Origin: Streptomyces bambusae
GTDB lineage: Bacteria > Actinomycetota > Actinomycetes > Streptomycetales > Streptomycetaceae
Assembly: GCF_020532645.1 (NCBI RefSeq)
Contig: NZ_JAJAUZ010000030.1
Location: 33,592-97,591, forward strand
Length of the DNA stretch: 64,000 nt
Direction of reading: 5' to 3'
The notes below the pieces were generated by a model, which was given only the letters and a program-made list of their open reading frames with translations, made no database searches and was not told the origin of the DNA. This document shows positions 33,686 to 41,978 of this stretch, piece by piece; the first letter of the stretch is position 1, and each line of letters opens with the position of its first letter. A program made the position numbers and the translations under genes.

Positions 33686-35161
33686 TCACCAGCCCAGCTG
33701 GGAATAGGGGCGGCCTTCGGAGATCGCGGCGATGGCCGTGCGGGTGTACGGGACGAGGCGGTCCGGGAGTTCGTGCCGCGGCCACCACCGCCAGGTCAGA
33801 CACTTGTCGGGCTCGCGCACCTCGGGGGTGCCCTCCCACCGGCGAGCCCGGAAGACGAGCTGCATCAAGGGCAGGCTGCCCGGGGTGTCGACGACATGGA
33901 CGACGTGGACGAGCTCCACGTCCGCGGGGTCGATGACCAGCCCTGCTTCCTCCCGTGCCTCGCGGACCAGGCATGAGAGGGCGGACTCCTGCTCGCACCG
34001 CCCGGCGAGGTAGTGCCAGGTGTCGCCCGCGTACTTCGACTCGGGGTGACGCAGACCGAGAAGTACCCGGCCTTCGGCGTCTTCGAGGTGGAGGTGGACT
34101 CCGATGCCGTTCAGTACCGTCCGGCTGCCCCCGCCCCACACCGGAGGAGCCACGGCCGGCTCGCTGTCCGGGGGGTTCTCGGCCGCGTGCCGGCGAATCA
34201 GGTCCCGGGTGGCGGGGCTCAGACGCAGCCGGTCCAGTTCGTCGACCGAGAACCAGCGCAGCAGCACACCCTCGTGCAGCGCGAGTCGGTCGGGGTCGCC
34301 GCGCCACCGGCAGGCGAACACGAGGACCGGGACGCTGAACCCGTCGACGCTGGTGGCGACCTCCACGGCGTAGGGCTTCACGTCCTCCGGGCGGAGGTCG
34401 GGCACCTCTTCGGACAGCTCCCGCAGCAGAGTGCCCTCAAGGCTCTGGTCGTCGTGCGTGCGGCCGCCGCCGAGCAGGGCGAATGCCCCCGACTGCCAGA
34501 TGGCGTCGGGTTTGTGGTCGCGCAGATGGAGCAGGTACCGGCCGGTCCCGTCGTGGATCAGCGCGGAAGCGTTCACCGGCTCCGGACTGCCGTCCAGGCG
34601 CGCCGCGAGGAGTTTCGCGCGGAGTGTCGGAGAGGTGACGTCCGGCTGCGGGAGCCACCGGGCGCCGGACACCTCCTCGTCCTGCAGCGCGATCGCGGGC
34701 GGCTCCTCGCCGGCGAGGCAGAAGACGTAGCGGAAGTCGTAGTGGCGGTGAGCCGGTTCGCCCTTGGACGGGCTGGCGTCGATGTCGTGGACGTCGATGT
34801 CGATCGGCGAACCGAGCAGCTGCCGGGTCAGGCACAGGGCGCCCGGCGCGATCCCAGCCTCCTCCGCCGCCTCGCGCAGCGCCGCGGCGAGCAGTGTGCG
34901 GTCGCCGGGCTCGATGTGACCGCCGGGGGCGAGCATGAGGCCGCCAGTGGCCCGGTGCCGGATGTGCAGGACCCGGCCCTGCCGGTCGATGACGACAGCG
35001 CTGCACGTGACGTGCCCGGGCAGTGTCGTCCGCGCGGTCGCGTCGACGGACCGGTCCAGCGCGGCGAGGAGCCCGGCCAGGGCGTCACGCTCGCCGGGGT
35101 GCCGGCCGAGGTACGCCTCGACGGTCCTGCGGATCGCGGTGGAGCTGGGGGACATGGGCAT
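33686..35161 (-). CDS. Protein with three tandem NUDIX domains
   Basis: About 491 residues from ATG (MPMSPSSTAIRRTVEAYLGR), with GAAGGCGAGACG upstream. Three NUDIX folds follow each other, each with its helix: LREAAEEAGIAPG, LLRELSEEVPDLRPE and LVREAREEAGLVIDP. All keep the REXXEE core, with variable spacing to the preceding glycine. The frame stays open upstream (SGTDCELYGARLRFDQSHVR; a TTG near 35313 after AAAGGGGAACTCA), so a longer N-terminus is possible. Triple NUDIX fusions are unusual. The neighbouring fusion also holds a NUDIX, pointing to a shared nucleotide-related substrate; this is inference. Confidence 0.8.
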   Translation of the reverse strand: MPMSPSSTAIRRTVEAYLGRHPGERDALAGLLAALDRSVDATARTTLPGHVTCSAVVIDRQGRVLHIRHRATGGLMLAPGGHIEPGDRTLLAAALREAAEEAGIAPGALCLTRQLLGSPIDIDVHDIDASPSKGEPAHRHYDFRYVFCLAGEEPPAIALQDEEVSGARWLPQPDVTSPTLRAKLLAARLDGSPEPVNASALIHDGTGRYLLHLRDHKPDAIWQSGAFALLGGGRTHDDQSLEGTLLRELSEEVPDLRPEDVKPYAVEVATSVDGFSVPVLVFACRWRGDPDRLALHEGVLLRWFSVDELDRLRLSPATRDLIRRHAAENPPDSEPAVAPPVWGGGSRTVLNGIGVHLHLEDAEGRVLLGLRHPESKYAGDTWHYLAGRCEQESALSCLVREAREEAGLVIDPADVELVHVVHVVDTPGSLPLMQLVFRARRWEGTPEVREPDKCLTWRWWPRHELPDRLVPYTRTAIAAISEGRPYSQLGW

Positions 35162-35700
35162 CGTCTCGCCTTCGAAGTCGTGAGGCCGGACGTGGGACTG
35201 GTCGAAGCGCAGCCGGGCCCCGTACAGCTCGCAGTCGGTGCCCGACATGTTGTGCGCGGCTCCGGCCTTCGGGCCGCCTGCGATCTTGTCGCTGTCTGGT
35301 TCGACAGGCGTCAATGAGTTCCCCTTTCGTGGACGTGGTGGTGACGTCGACGTGCTCAACGACGCGTCGCGATTTCGAGCACCTGTTCCTTTCGGACGGG
35401 TTGCGCACCCGGGAATCAAGCGGATTTCCGAAGGTGCCCTGTGCACCGACCCTTGCCTCGCACGAGCCCCGGTCGAGGGCGGGTTGGCCGAAACGCCGAC
35501 GTTCAATCGCACCGCAGGCACGTGCTTCGACGCCACCGGAGCCGAGACCATCGTCACCGACAGCCGCGGCCGCACCGGATGGGTCAACGCCCCTGTCTCT
35601 TCTCCTTCCCCTCGGCGCATTCCACGCGAGGTGACGGGCAGTCGCGTCGTTGAGAGGCCAGGGCGTACAGGCTGAGACGAGAGCAGGGGAGGTATGCGCG
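35162..35700. other. Intergenic region between divergent genes
   Basis: It contains the possible N-terminal extension of the triple-NUDIX gene (to about 35313) and then about 390 bases with mixed GC (AGCGGATTTCCGAAGG). No gene, tRNA or clear repeat is visible. It must carry the two divergent promoters. Confidence 0.4.
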
Positions 35701-36105
35701 GTGGGCGAGGTGACGGCGGAGCTGCGTCAGGCCTTGAGGGCGGTAGGGCTGGCGGACATCGAGGTACTGCGTGAAGACGGTTCACTGCGGGCGGCAGCGG
35801 GCCGGCCGCTGACCACGGTGGACGAAGGCAGGCGCTTGGCGCGCCGGCTCCAGGAGCCGGCAGAGACCGACGCCGCGGGGATCACCGTGGGAGGGCTTTC
35901 CTACCAGCCGGCAGAGGCAGGCCGAAGGCTGCTGCACGGACGACGCGGCGGAGAAGGCGGGGTCGTGGTGGTGCATCGCCCGCCCTACATCGTGGTGGCC
36001 CGCTACGACGAAGGACACCCCGCTGCGGACGCAGTTCTCGCGGTGGCCAACCTCGCCGACCTTCTCGCCGGGGCCCACCGACCCCACGGGCCCCCACGCA
36101 CCTGA
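35701..36105 (+). CDS. Unrecognised 134-residue protein
   Basis: Start GTG after AGCAGGGGAGGTATGCGCG. The protein opens VGEVTAELRQALRAVGLADI, has a central GRRLARRLQEPAE helix and a beta-rich end (GGVVVVHRPPYIVVARYDE). It ends with a hydrophobic helix, AADAVLAVANLADLLAGA. This alternation is reminiscent of small regulatory alpha/beta folds, but no family is recognised. Its codon use is normal. A hairpin lies at its end. Confidence 0.6.
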   Translation: MGEVTAELRQALRAVGLADIEVLREDGSLRAAAGRPLTTVDEGRRLARRLQEPAETDAAGITVGGLSYQPAEAGRRLLHGRRGGEGGVVVVHRPPYIVVARYDEGHPAADAVLAVANLADLLAGAHRPHGPPRT

Positions 36106-36127
36106 GACGTGCGTCGGTGATGGGCCC
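36088..36127 (+). terminator. Imperfect hairpin at the end of the 134-residue gene
   Basis: GGGCCC plus ACGCAC pair with GTGCGT plus GGGCCC, with a bulge between the two helices. It overlaps the last codons and stop. A moderate terminator. Confidence 0.4.
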
Positions 36128-36289
36128 TGGTCCCACGGCTCGGCTCGGGGCGCCGAGCAGCCGCGCCACCCGTGCCCTCGCGGCCGGCCGCGGAGTGCAA
36201 GCCCTTTTGACGCCCGGGCCGCGCTTCGGCGGATGGTCGGGTGTGGGCCGTGCAGACTGCCGCTCGGCCGCAGTGCTGGTGGGGGCGGG

Positions 36290-37165
36290 TCAGGTGGTGC
36301 TGATGCGGTCGAGGGTGGCGGCGAGTTGGCGGATGACGTGTTCGGCTTCGTCGTACTGCCGGGGGGTGGGCTGGACGGCGCCGAACGTGGGCCCGTTGTG
36401 GTCGGGGAGGGCGCGCCAGTGGAGTACGGGGGTGAGGGTGGTGCCGGCTGAGCCGAGGAACCAGGCGAGCCGTCCGTGGACGCGGGAGAGGAAGACGGCC
36501 AGGACGGCGAGGGCTTCCCTGAGGTGGGCGAGGCGTTCGATCGCAGGCAGGCTTCGCTGGATGTGGAGTGGGCCGATGGCGGTCCGGAGTTCGGTGGCTG
36601 CCGCTGCGGCGACGGCGCGCTCGGCGGCTGTCGGGTGCCAGGTGTGCTCGCGGAGCTGCTGCTCGGCTTCGGCGGCGAGGTCGTCGACGAGTGTGCGCAT
36701 GCGCGCGGCCGGCCCGGGTAGGCCGGAAAGGCGTAGCGCAGGGAGCCGGCCGTCGGCCCCGTGTCCGTCCACCGGTTCTGCGTGGGGGCCGGCGCGGTGC
36801 TGGGCGAGCGTGCTGCGGTCGGTAGCGGAGGCCGTTGCGGGGCCTGCGGGGTGGAGCAGAGGGCGAAGAGCGGGGAGGGCGCCGGCGAGGTCGAGCAGGC
36901 GCAGCCCCTGATCGGGAACGTTGCGCAGTACGAGGCGGCCCGACACGGCCTCGGCGCGACGGTGCAGGAAAAGCAGGAGGCGCAGGGCGGCCGAGTCCAT
37001 GAACTCGACCCCGGCCAGGTCGACGACGAGTGTCCGGCCGGCGAGCGGGATCGCGTTCGCGACGCGGGCAACCTGCGGGCAGGTCTGCGCGTCGAGTTCC
37101 CCGGTCACGTAGATCCAGCTGTGCCGGGCATGAGTGGTCACTGCCACATCGAGGGTGCGGAGCAT
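36290..37165 (-). CDS. STAS-domain (anti-sigma factor antagonist-like) protein with extra C-terminal domain
   Basis: 291 residues. Residues 5-105 are a STAS domain: SWIYVTGELDAQTCPQVA, TLVVDLAGVEFMDSAALRLL with the Ser of the DSA(A) phosphorylation site, and LRLLDLAGALPALRPLL. Residues 150-290 are an additional helical domain (GLPGPAARMRTLVDDLAAEA ... YDEAEHVIRQLAATLDRIS) that I do not recognise. STAS proteins are switched by kinase/SpoIIE-type phosphatase pairs to free sigma factors. The 5' region is a copy of a leader also found before 48361. Confidence 0.8.
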   Translation of the reverse strand: MLRTLDVAVTTHARHSWIYVTGELDAQTCPQVARVANAIPLAGRTLVVDLAGVEFMDSAALRLLLFLHRRAEAVSGRLVLRNVPDQGLRLLDLAGALPALRPLLHPAGPATASATDRSTLAQHRAGPHAEPVDGHGADGRLPALRLSGLPGPAARMRTLVDDLAAEAEQQLREHTWHPTAAERAVAAAAATELRTAIGPLHIQRSLPAIERLAHLREALAVLAVFLSRVHGRLAWFLGSAGTTLTPVLHWRALPDHNGPTFGAVQPTPRQYDEAEHVIRQLAATLDRISTT

Positions 37166-37186
37166 GGATGAGTCCGCCGTTCGGAT

Positions 37187-37367
37187 GGGAGCCCATCACG
37201 GTCGGCGCCCACACAGGTGCGGGGGAGGCCGTCAAGCGCGCTGCCGATGCGGGCTGCGCACAGCCGAGCAAGACCTCCCGTACCGTCCTGCAGCCACACG
37301 CTACGTGACCTCGTGGTGGCGCGGGGTCCCTCACCAGACCAGGCTGGTCGTACCCCCAGTCTGCCCC
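37187..37367 (-). repeat. Shared leader element, copy 1
   Basis: Reading towards the STAS gene, the core (37256-37367) begins GGGGCAGACTGGGGGTACGA and passes a GACCAGCCTGGTC palindrome and GGTCACGTAGCGTGTGGCTG to TTGCTCGGCTGTGCGC. It matches 48144-48254 on the plus strand with about half a dozen differences over about 112 bases. A second identical 20-base block (GCCGACCGTGATGGGCTCCC, 37187-37206) precedes the start codon in both copies. It probably holds promoter and 5' leader. GGGTAC resembles the -10 of SigB/SigH-type stress promoters, but no matching -35 is clear. Confidence 0.75.
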
Positions 37368-37621
37368 GCGGCCGGAGGTAAAGCCATGTTTGGTTCCCCG
37401 GCTCACCAGGAGGCCGGTCCGCTGCGCCCCTTCGTACCGTCTGGCCATTGACGGGCCCGCCGCCGCCCGCCCTCGCCACGCCCGGACGACGGCGCGCCCC
37501 CGGCCGGACCACACCCCGGCCCCGGCTGAGCCGCCGCCTGCCGCGGGGGTGTGCTGCGGTCGGGCGGGGGTAGGCGCGCTCCACAACCCCCCGCGGCCGG
37601 CCCACCGGGACAGGAGGAGAG

Positions 37622-37966
37622 ATGGCGGTACGGCTCCAGCTCGCCGAAGCCCCTGCCGACCGGGTGGGGGCGGTCCTGGCCGACCTCGGCCCGTACTGCC
37701 GGGGGGTGGTCGGGCCGTCCCGGTCGCGCCCGGGCGACGGCGACCGTCCGGATGCGGGAGCGCGCACCCTGCTCATCGTCGACGAGCGCCCGCCGTGCGG
37801 CACCGCAGGCGCTGTGTACAGCGTGCCGCTCGACGCACGGCTGCACGGACGCGATCGCCGCATGCTGCACCGGCCGGCCGAACCTGTTGAGGAGCTGCCC
37901 CCCACCGGCAGGCGCCCCGCCGCAGCAGCGGCGGTGGCGGATCCCGAGGGGAGGGCCCATGGCTGA
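37622..37966 (+). CDS. Unrecognised 114-residue protein, first gene of an oxidoreductase operon
   Basis: ATG follows GACAGGAGGAGAG, a strong ribosome site. The protein (MAVRLQLAEAPADRVGAVLA ... GAVYSVPLDARLHGRD) is soluble and Arg/Pro-rich. No family is recognised. Its last 8 bases overlap the start of the FAD oxidoreductase gene, so the two are translationally coupled. It may be an accessory subunit; this rests only on position. Confidence 0.6.
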   Translation: MAVRLQLAEAPADRVGAVLADLGPYCRGVVGPSRSRPGDGDRPDAGARTLLIVDERPPCGTAGAVYSVPLDARLHGRDRRMLHRPAEPVEELPPTGRRPAAAAAVADPEGRAHG

Positions 37967-39590
37967 CGCGGTGGTGATCGGCGCCGGTCCCAACGGGCTC
38001 GTGGCCGCGAACGTGCTTGCCGACGCGGGCTGGAGCGTCGAAGTCCTGGAGGCACAGCCGGAACCGGGCGGTGCCGTACGCAGCGACCGTCTGGTCCACC
38101 CCGACTACGTGTCCGATGTCTTCAGCGCCTTCTACCCCCTGGCGGCTGCGTCCCCTGTACTCGACCGGCTGCAGTTGGACCTGCACGGGCTGCGCTGGAC
38201 CCGGGCGCCCAGCGTCCTGGCCCACCCGCTGCCCGACGGCCGCTGCGCCGTACTGGAGGACCGGGTGGACGCCACCGCCGCGGGCCTCGACGCCTTCGCG
38301 GCCGGGGACGGAGCCGCCTGGCGCGACCTGTGCGCGACCTGGGACAGGATCGGCCCCGAACTGCTGCGGTCCCTCTTCACCCCGTTCCCGCCCCTGCTGC
38401 CCGCCCTGCGCCTGCTGCCCCGCCTGCGCGCGGCCGGCGGGCTGCACCTGGCGCGCAGCATGCTGCTGCCGGTGCGGCGGCTGGGGGAGGAAGAGTTCGC
38501 CGGGGAGGGCGGACGTCTCCTCCTGGCCGGCAACGCCCTGCACGCCGACCTCGCACCCGAGGCCGCGGGCAGCGGCGGCTTCGGGTGGCTGATGTGCATG
38601 CTGGGGCAGACGTACGGGTTCCCGGTCCCCGTCGGCGGTGCCGGCGCCCTGACCGCGGCCCTCGTCCGCCGACTGGAGGCCGCCGGGGGAGTGCTGCACT
38701 GCGGTACCCCGGTACGGGAGGTCCTCGTCCGGCAGGGCCGGGCCGTGGGTGTCCGTACGGCCGACGGCGGCCGGGTGGCCGCCCGCCGCGCGGTCCTGGC
38801 GGACGTCAGCGCCCCGGCCCTCTACGGCAGCCTGGTCGACGAGGCCTTCCTGCCCGGCCGGCTCCTGGCGGACCTGAAGGCCTTCCACTGGGACTTCGCG
38901 ACGGTCAAGGTCGACTGGGCGCTGAGCGGGCGGATCCCCTGGACCGCCCCCGGCGCCGTCGGGGCCGGCACCGTCCACGTGGCCGACGGCGTCGACGCGC
39001 TCACCCGCTTCGCCGCCCAGATCGCCATGGGCCAGGTGCCCGACGAACCGTTCCTGCTGGTGGGGCAGATGACCACCGCCGACCCCACCCGGTCCCCGGC
39101 CGGCACCGAATCGGCCTGGGCCTACACCCACGTGCCGCAGCACGTCCGCGGCGACGCCGGCAGCCAAGGTCTGACCGGTGCCTGGAACCACACCGAGCAG
39201 GAGCGGATGGCCGACCGGGTCGAGGACCAGATCGAACGCCGCGCACCCGGTTTCCGCTCTCGGATCATGGGCCGGCGCGTCCTCGCCCCGCCCACCCTCG
39301 AACAGCTCGACGCCAACCTGCACGGCGGTGCCATCAACGGCGGCACCGCCGCCCTCCACCAGCAGCTGCTGTTCCGTCCGCTGCCGGGCACCGGACGCCC
39401 CGAAACCCCCGTACGGGGCCTCTACCTGGCCTCCGCCGGCGCCCACCCCGGCGGCGGCGTCCACGGCGCGCCCGGAGCCAACGCCGCCCGCGCCGCCCTG
39501 CGCGGCCGCCCCACCGACCGCCTGCTCACCCGCACCCAACGCATCCTGGCCTACCGGGACAGGAGGGGCCGGGCGGCCGGCTCACCCTGA
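37959..39590 (+). CDS. Phytoene-desaturase-like FAD-dependent oxidoreductase
   Basis: 543 residues. AVVIGAGPNGLVAANVLADA then GWSVEVLEAQ (residues 4-33) is the FAD-binding Rossmann motif, followed by EPGGAVRS. The C-terminal YLASAGAHPGGGVHGAPGAN (about 480-500) is the conserved second FAD contact of the CrtI/all-trans-retinol saturase-type family. Such enzymes oxidise or isomerise polyene or hydrophobic substrates. It overlaps the preceding small gene and is 10 bases before an SDR gene, forming a three-gene operon. No other carotenoid genes are near, so a carotenoid role is not implied. Confidence 0.85.
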   Translation: MADAVVIGAGPNGLVAANVLADAGWSVEVLEAQPEPGGAVRSDRLVHPDYVSDVFSAFYPLAAASPVLDRLQLDLHGLRWTRAPSVLAHPLPDGRCAVLEDRVDATAAGLDAFAAGDGAAWRDLCATWDRIGPELLRSLFTPFPPLLPALRLLPRLRAAGGLHLARSMLLPVRRLGEEEFAGEGGRLLLAGNALHADLAPEAAGSGGFGWLMCMLGQTYGFPVPVGGAGALTAALVRRLEAAGGVLHCGTPVREVLVRQGRAVGVRTADGGRVAARRAVLADVSAPALYGSLVDEAFLPGRLLADLKAFHWDFATVKVDWALSGRIPWTAPGAVGAGTVHVADGVDALTRFAAQIAMGQVPDEPFLLVGQMTTADPTRSPAGTESAWAYTHVPQHVRGDAGSQGLTGAWNHTEQERMADRVEDQIERRAPGFRSRIMGRRVLAPPTLEQLDANLHGGAINGGTAALHQQLLFRPLPGTGRPETPVRGLYLASAGAHPGGGVHGAPGANAARAALRGRPTDRLLTRTQRILAYRDRRGRAAGSP

Positions 39591-39600
39591 AGGAGTCGTC

Positions 39601-40488
39601 ATGGCACCGCATGCCGGCCCGCTGCGCGGGAGGGTCGCCGTCGTCACCGGGGCGGCCCGCGGCCTGGGCGCCGGCCTGGCCCGGGAACTCGCCGGCCGTG
39701 GCGTCCGTACCGCCCTCGTCGGCCACGAGGGCGAACGGCTCGCCGAAGTCGCCGCGCCCTTCGGCGCCCTGACCGCCTGCTGGGAGGCCGACATCACCGA
39801 CGACACGGCCATGGCCCGCGTCGCGCAGGAGGTCACGGCCACCCTGGGACCGCCGTCCGTCGTCATCGCCAACGCCGGAGTCGCCGAGGGCGGCCCCTTC
39901 CCCACCTCCCACCCCGCCACCTGGCGACGCGTGGTCGACGTCAACCTCATCGGCAGCGCCACGACCGCCCGCGTCTTCCTGCCCGCGCTCCTCGAGACGC
40001 ACGGCTACTTCCTGCAGATCGCCTCCCTCGCCTCGTTCGGCGCAGCCCCGCTGATGAGCGCGTACTGCGCCTCTAAGGCCGGGGTGGAGGCGTTCGCCCA
40101 CTGCCTGCGCGCCGAACTCGCCCACCGCCACGTCGGCGTCGGCATCGCGTACCTCAACTGGATTGCCACGGACATGATCGAGGACGCCGACCGGTACCCC
40201 GTGCTGCGCGAACTGCGCGCCCACATGCCCGCGCCGGCACGCCGGGTCCACCCGGTGAGCACCGTCGCCGCCCGGTTGGTGGACTGCACCGAGCGGCGCG
40301 CGGCGGCCGTCTACGTCCCCGCCTGGCTCCGGGCGGTCCAGGTGGTGCGCGCCGGCCTGCCGCCCCTGGTCACCGCGGTGGCACGCCGCGACCTGCCGGG
40401 CCTCGCGGCCGAGGTGGACCTCGGGGCCACAGGACTGCTGGGCGAAGGCGGCCGGGCCGACCGCACGGCCACCGGCGGCCCGGGCTGA
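39601..40488 (+). CDS. Short-chain dehydrogenase/reductase
   Basis: 295 residues. VAVVTGAARGLGAGLARELA binds NAD(P), NAGVAEGG follows, and the catalytic site is QIASLASFGA (Ser) with YCASKAG (Tyr/Lys). The ATG follows GAAGGAGTCGTC. The C-terminal extension of about 60 residues (VPAWLRAVQVVRAGLPPLVT) is hydrophobic and may bind membrane or lipid substrate. It is co-transcribed with the FAD oxidoreductase, so the two may act on one substrate. Confidence 0.85.
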   Translation: MAPHAGPLRGRVAVVTGAARGLGAGLARELAGRGVRTALVGHEGERLAEVAAPFGALTACWEADITDDTAMARVAQEVTATLGPPSVVIANAGVAEGGPFPTSHPATWRRVVDVNLIGSATTARVFLPALLETHGYFLQIASLASFGAAPLMSAYCASKAGVEAFAHCLRAELAHRHVGVGIAYLNWIATDMIEDADRYPVLRELRAHMPAPARRVHPVSTVAARLVDCTERRAAAVYVPAWLRAVQVVRAGLPPLVTAVARRDLPGLAAEVDLGATGLLGEGGRADRTATGGPG

Positions 40489-40544
40489 ACGATTCGGTTG
40501 CCGAACCTGCGGCGGCCGGCTTCCGGGACCGGGCGGCGGCCGGG

Positions 40545-40877
40545 TCAGTGTCCGAGGGCGTTCTTCAGTTGCTGCTTGGTCATGGTGGAGCGGCCGTCGA
40601 TGCCGCGCTTCTTCGCCTCTTGGTAGAGCTCGTCCTTCGTGCGTTCCGATGAGCCGCCGCCGCCTCCGGAGGACTTCTGGCCGCCGCGCTGGGAGGCGGA
40701 CTTGCCCTGGGTGGAGCTGCGGCTGCCGGTCTTGCTCTCGCCGGAGCGGGCGCGCTCCTTGTTCACCGTTCGCGAGGCCATCTCCTTGGCGCGGGACTCG
40801 GACATGCCGCGCTTCTCGCCGGATTCCTTGATGTGCTCGTACTGCCGTTTACGCTTGGCGCTGGATCCTCTGGGCAT
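40545..40877 (-). CDS. Basic SAP/Rho-N-like small protein (plasmid-stabilisation-type annotation)
   Basis: 110 residues. Very basic N-terminus (PRGSSAKRKRQYEHIKESGE), a KEMASRTVNKERA block, a low-complexity Gly/Ser/Lys middle, and a terminal KDELYQEAKKRGIDGRSTMT, KQQLKNALGH helix-extended-helix as in SAP/Rho N-terminal domains that bind nucleic acid. Streptomyces carry several such genes, often annotated as plasmid stabilisation proteins. Start ATG at 40875-40877. Confidence 0.75.
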   Translation of the reverse strand: MPRGSSAKRKRQYEHIKESGEKRGMSESRAKEMASRTVNKERARSGESKTGSRSSTQGKSASQRGGQKSSGGGGGSSERTKDELYQEAKKRGIDGRSTMTKQQLKNALGH

Positions 40878-40978
40878 GACGCGAACCCTTTCTGGTTGAC
40901 GGGTTGGGGCCCGCCGGACCCGATGCGCACGCCTGAGGAGCCTGCACCCGGACCGGGGGCGAATGCCGGGGTGGGGGG

Positions 40979-41776
40979 TCAGCCGTCGGCAGAACCTGGT
41001 TCGGCCATGCGGCGGTGTCCTTCGGCCTTCAGGCTGTCGGGCAGGACCTTGTTGGCCAGGCCCTGCGCCCGGGTCTTCAGGGATCCGGCGACGACCTTGT
41101 CCTTGCCGGAGAACAGGGCGTCGAGCCCCTGCCTGGCGACCTGGGCCGGGTCGTCCTTGGTGCCGGAGCCGACTTTGGTGGCCTCCATGCCGGCACGGCG
41201 GAAGAAGTCGGTGTCCGTCGGGCCGGGCATGAGGGAGGTGACGGTGAGGGGGCTGTCCTTCAGCTCGTTCTGCAACGCCTGGGCGAAGGACTGCAGGAAG
41301 GACTTCGAGGCGTTGTACACCGCCTGGAAGGATCCCGGCATCGTCGAGGCGATGGACGAGGTGATCAGGACACGCCCCTCGTCCTGAGCGGCCATGCTGC
41401 GCAGGAGCCGTTTGGCCACGTGCACCGTGGACCGCACGTTCAGGTCTACGATCTCGAACTCGTCCTCCAGATCCGTGTCCAGGAAGGCGCCGCCCTGCCC
41501 GACTCCGGCGTTGAGCACTCCCACGGCAACCGGACGTGCCGTCGCAGCGATCGCCTCGCAGAATCGTTCCGCTTCTTCGTAGCGGCGCAAGTCCGCCCTT
41601 ACGGTGTGAACGTGCCGGCCCGTGCGGCGACGGATCTCGTCTGCCGCGGGTTCCAGCCGTTCCTCGTCCGCCGAATTCAAGATCAGGTCGTATCCGCGAT
41701 CCGCAAGCTGGAGGGCCAGTTCGAAGCCGATCCCGCTGGAGGCGCCGGGCACCACCGCAAGTCCGTTCTCGCTCAT
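40979..41776 (-). CDS. Short-chain dehydrogenase/reductase (DltE-like)
   Basis: 265 residues. GLAVVPGASSGIGFELALQL (cofactor; the usual VTG is VPG), LNAGVGQGGAF, SSIASTMPG and YNASKSFLQSF (Ser, Tyr, Lys). The tail from KDKVVAGSLKTRAQGL resembles the DltE/YqjQ group of broad-specificity SDRs. It is divergent from the decarboxylase gene, with about 200 bases between. Confidence 0.85.
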   Translation of the reverse strand: MSENGLAVVPGASSGIGFELALQLADRGYDLILNSADEERLEPAADEIRRRTGRHVHTVRADLRRYEEAERFCEAIAATARPVAVGVLNAGVGQGGAFLDTDLEDEFEIVDLNVRSTVHVAKRLLRSMAAQDEGRVLITSSIASTMPGSFQAVYNASKSFLQSFAQALQNELKDSPLTVTSLMPGPTDTDFFRRAGMEATKVGSGTKDDPAQVARQGLDALFSGKDKVVAGSLKTRAQGLANKVLPDSLKAEGHRRMAEPGSADG

Positions 41777-41978
41777 ACATCGCTCCTACCCGTACAGGTG
41801 AATTCATTCCGCCGACGTCGACACGTGACCTCCGCCCGGATGGCCGTCCCGGTGCCCCGGCGGCCCAGAACGCAGGTCCCCGGACCTGCATGCCGACCCT
41901 GTGCGCGCCGGGACAGCGTGCAGCACCCCTCTCGCAGCGGGCCCGTGTCGTTTCTCCGGCTCCGGGCATGCGCGCCGC

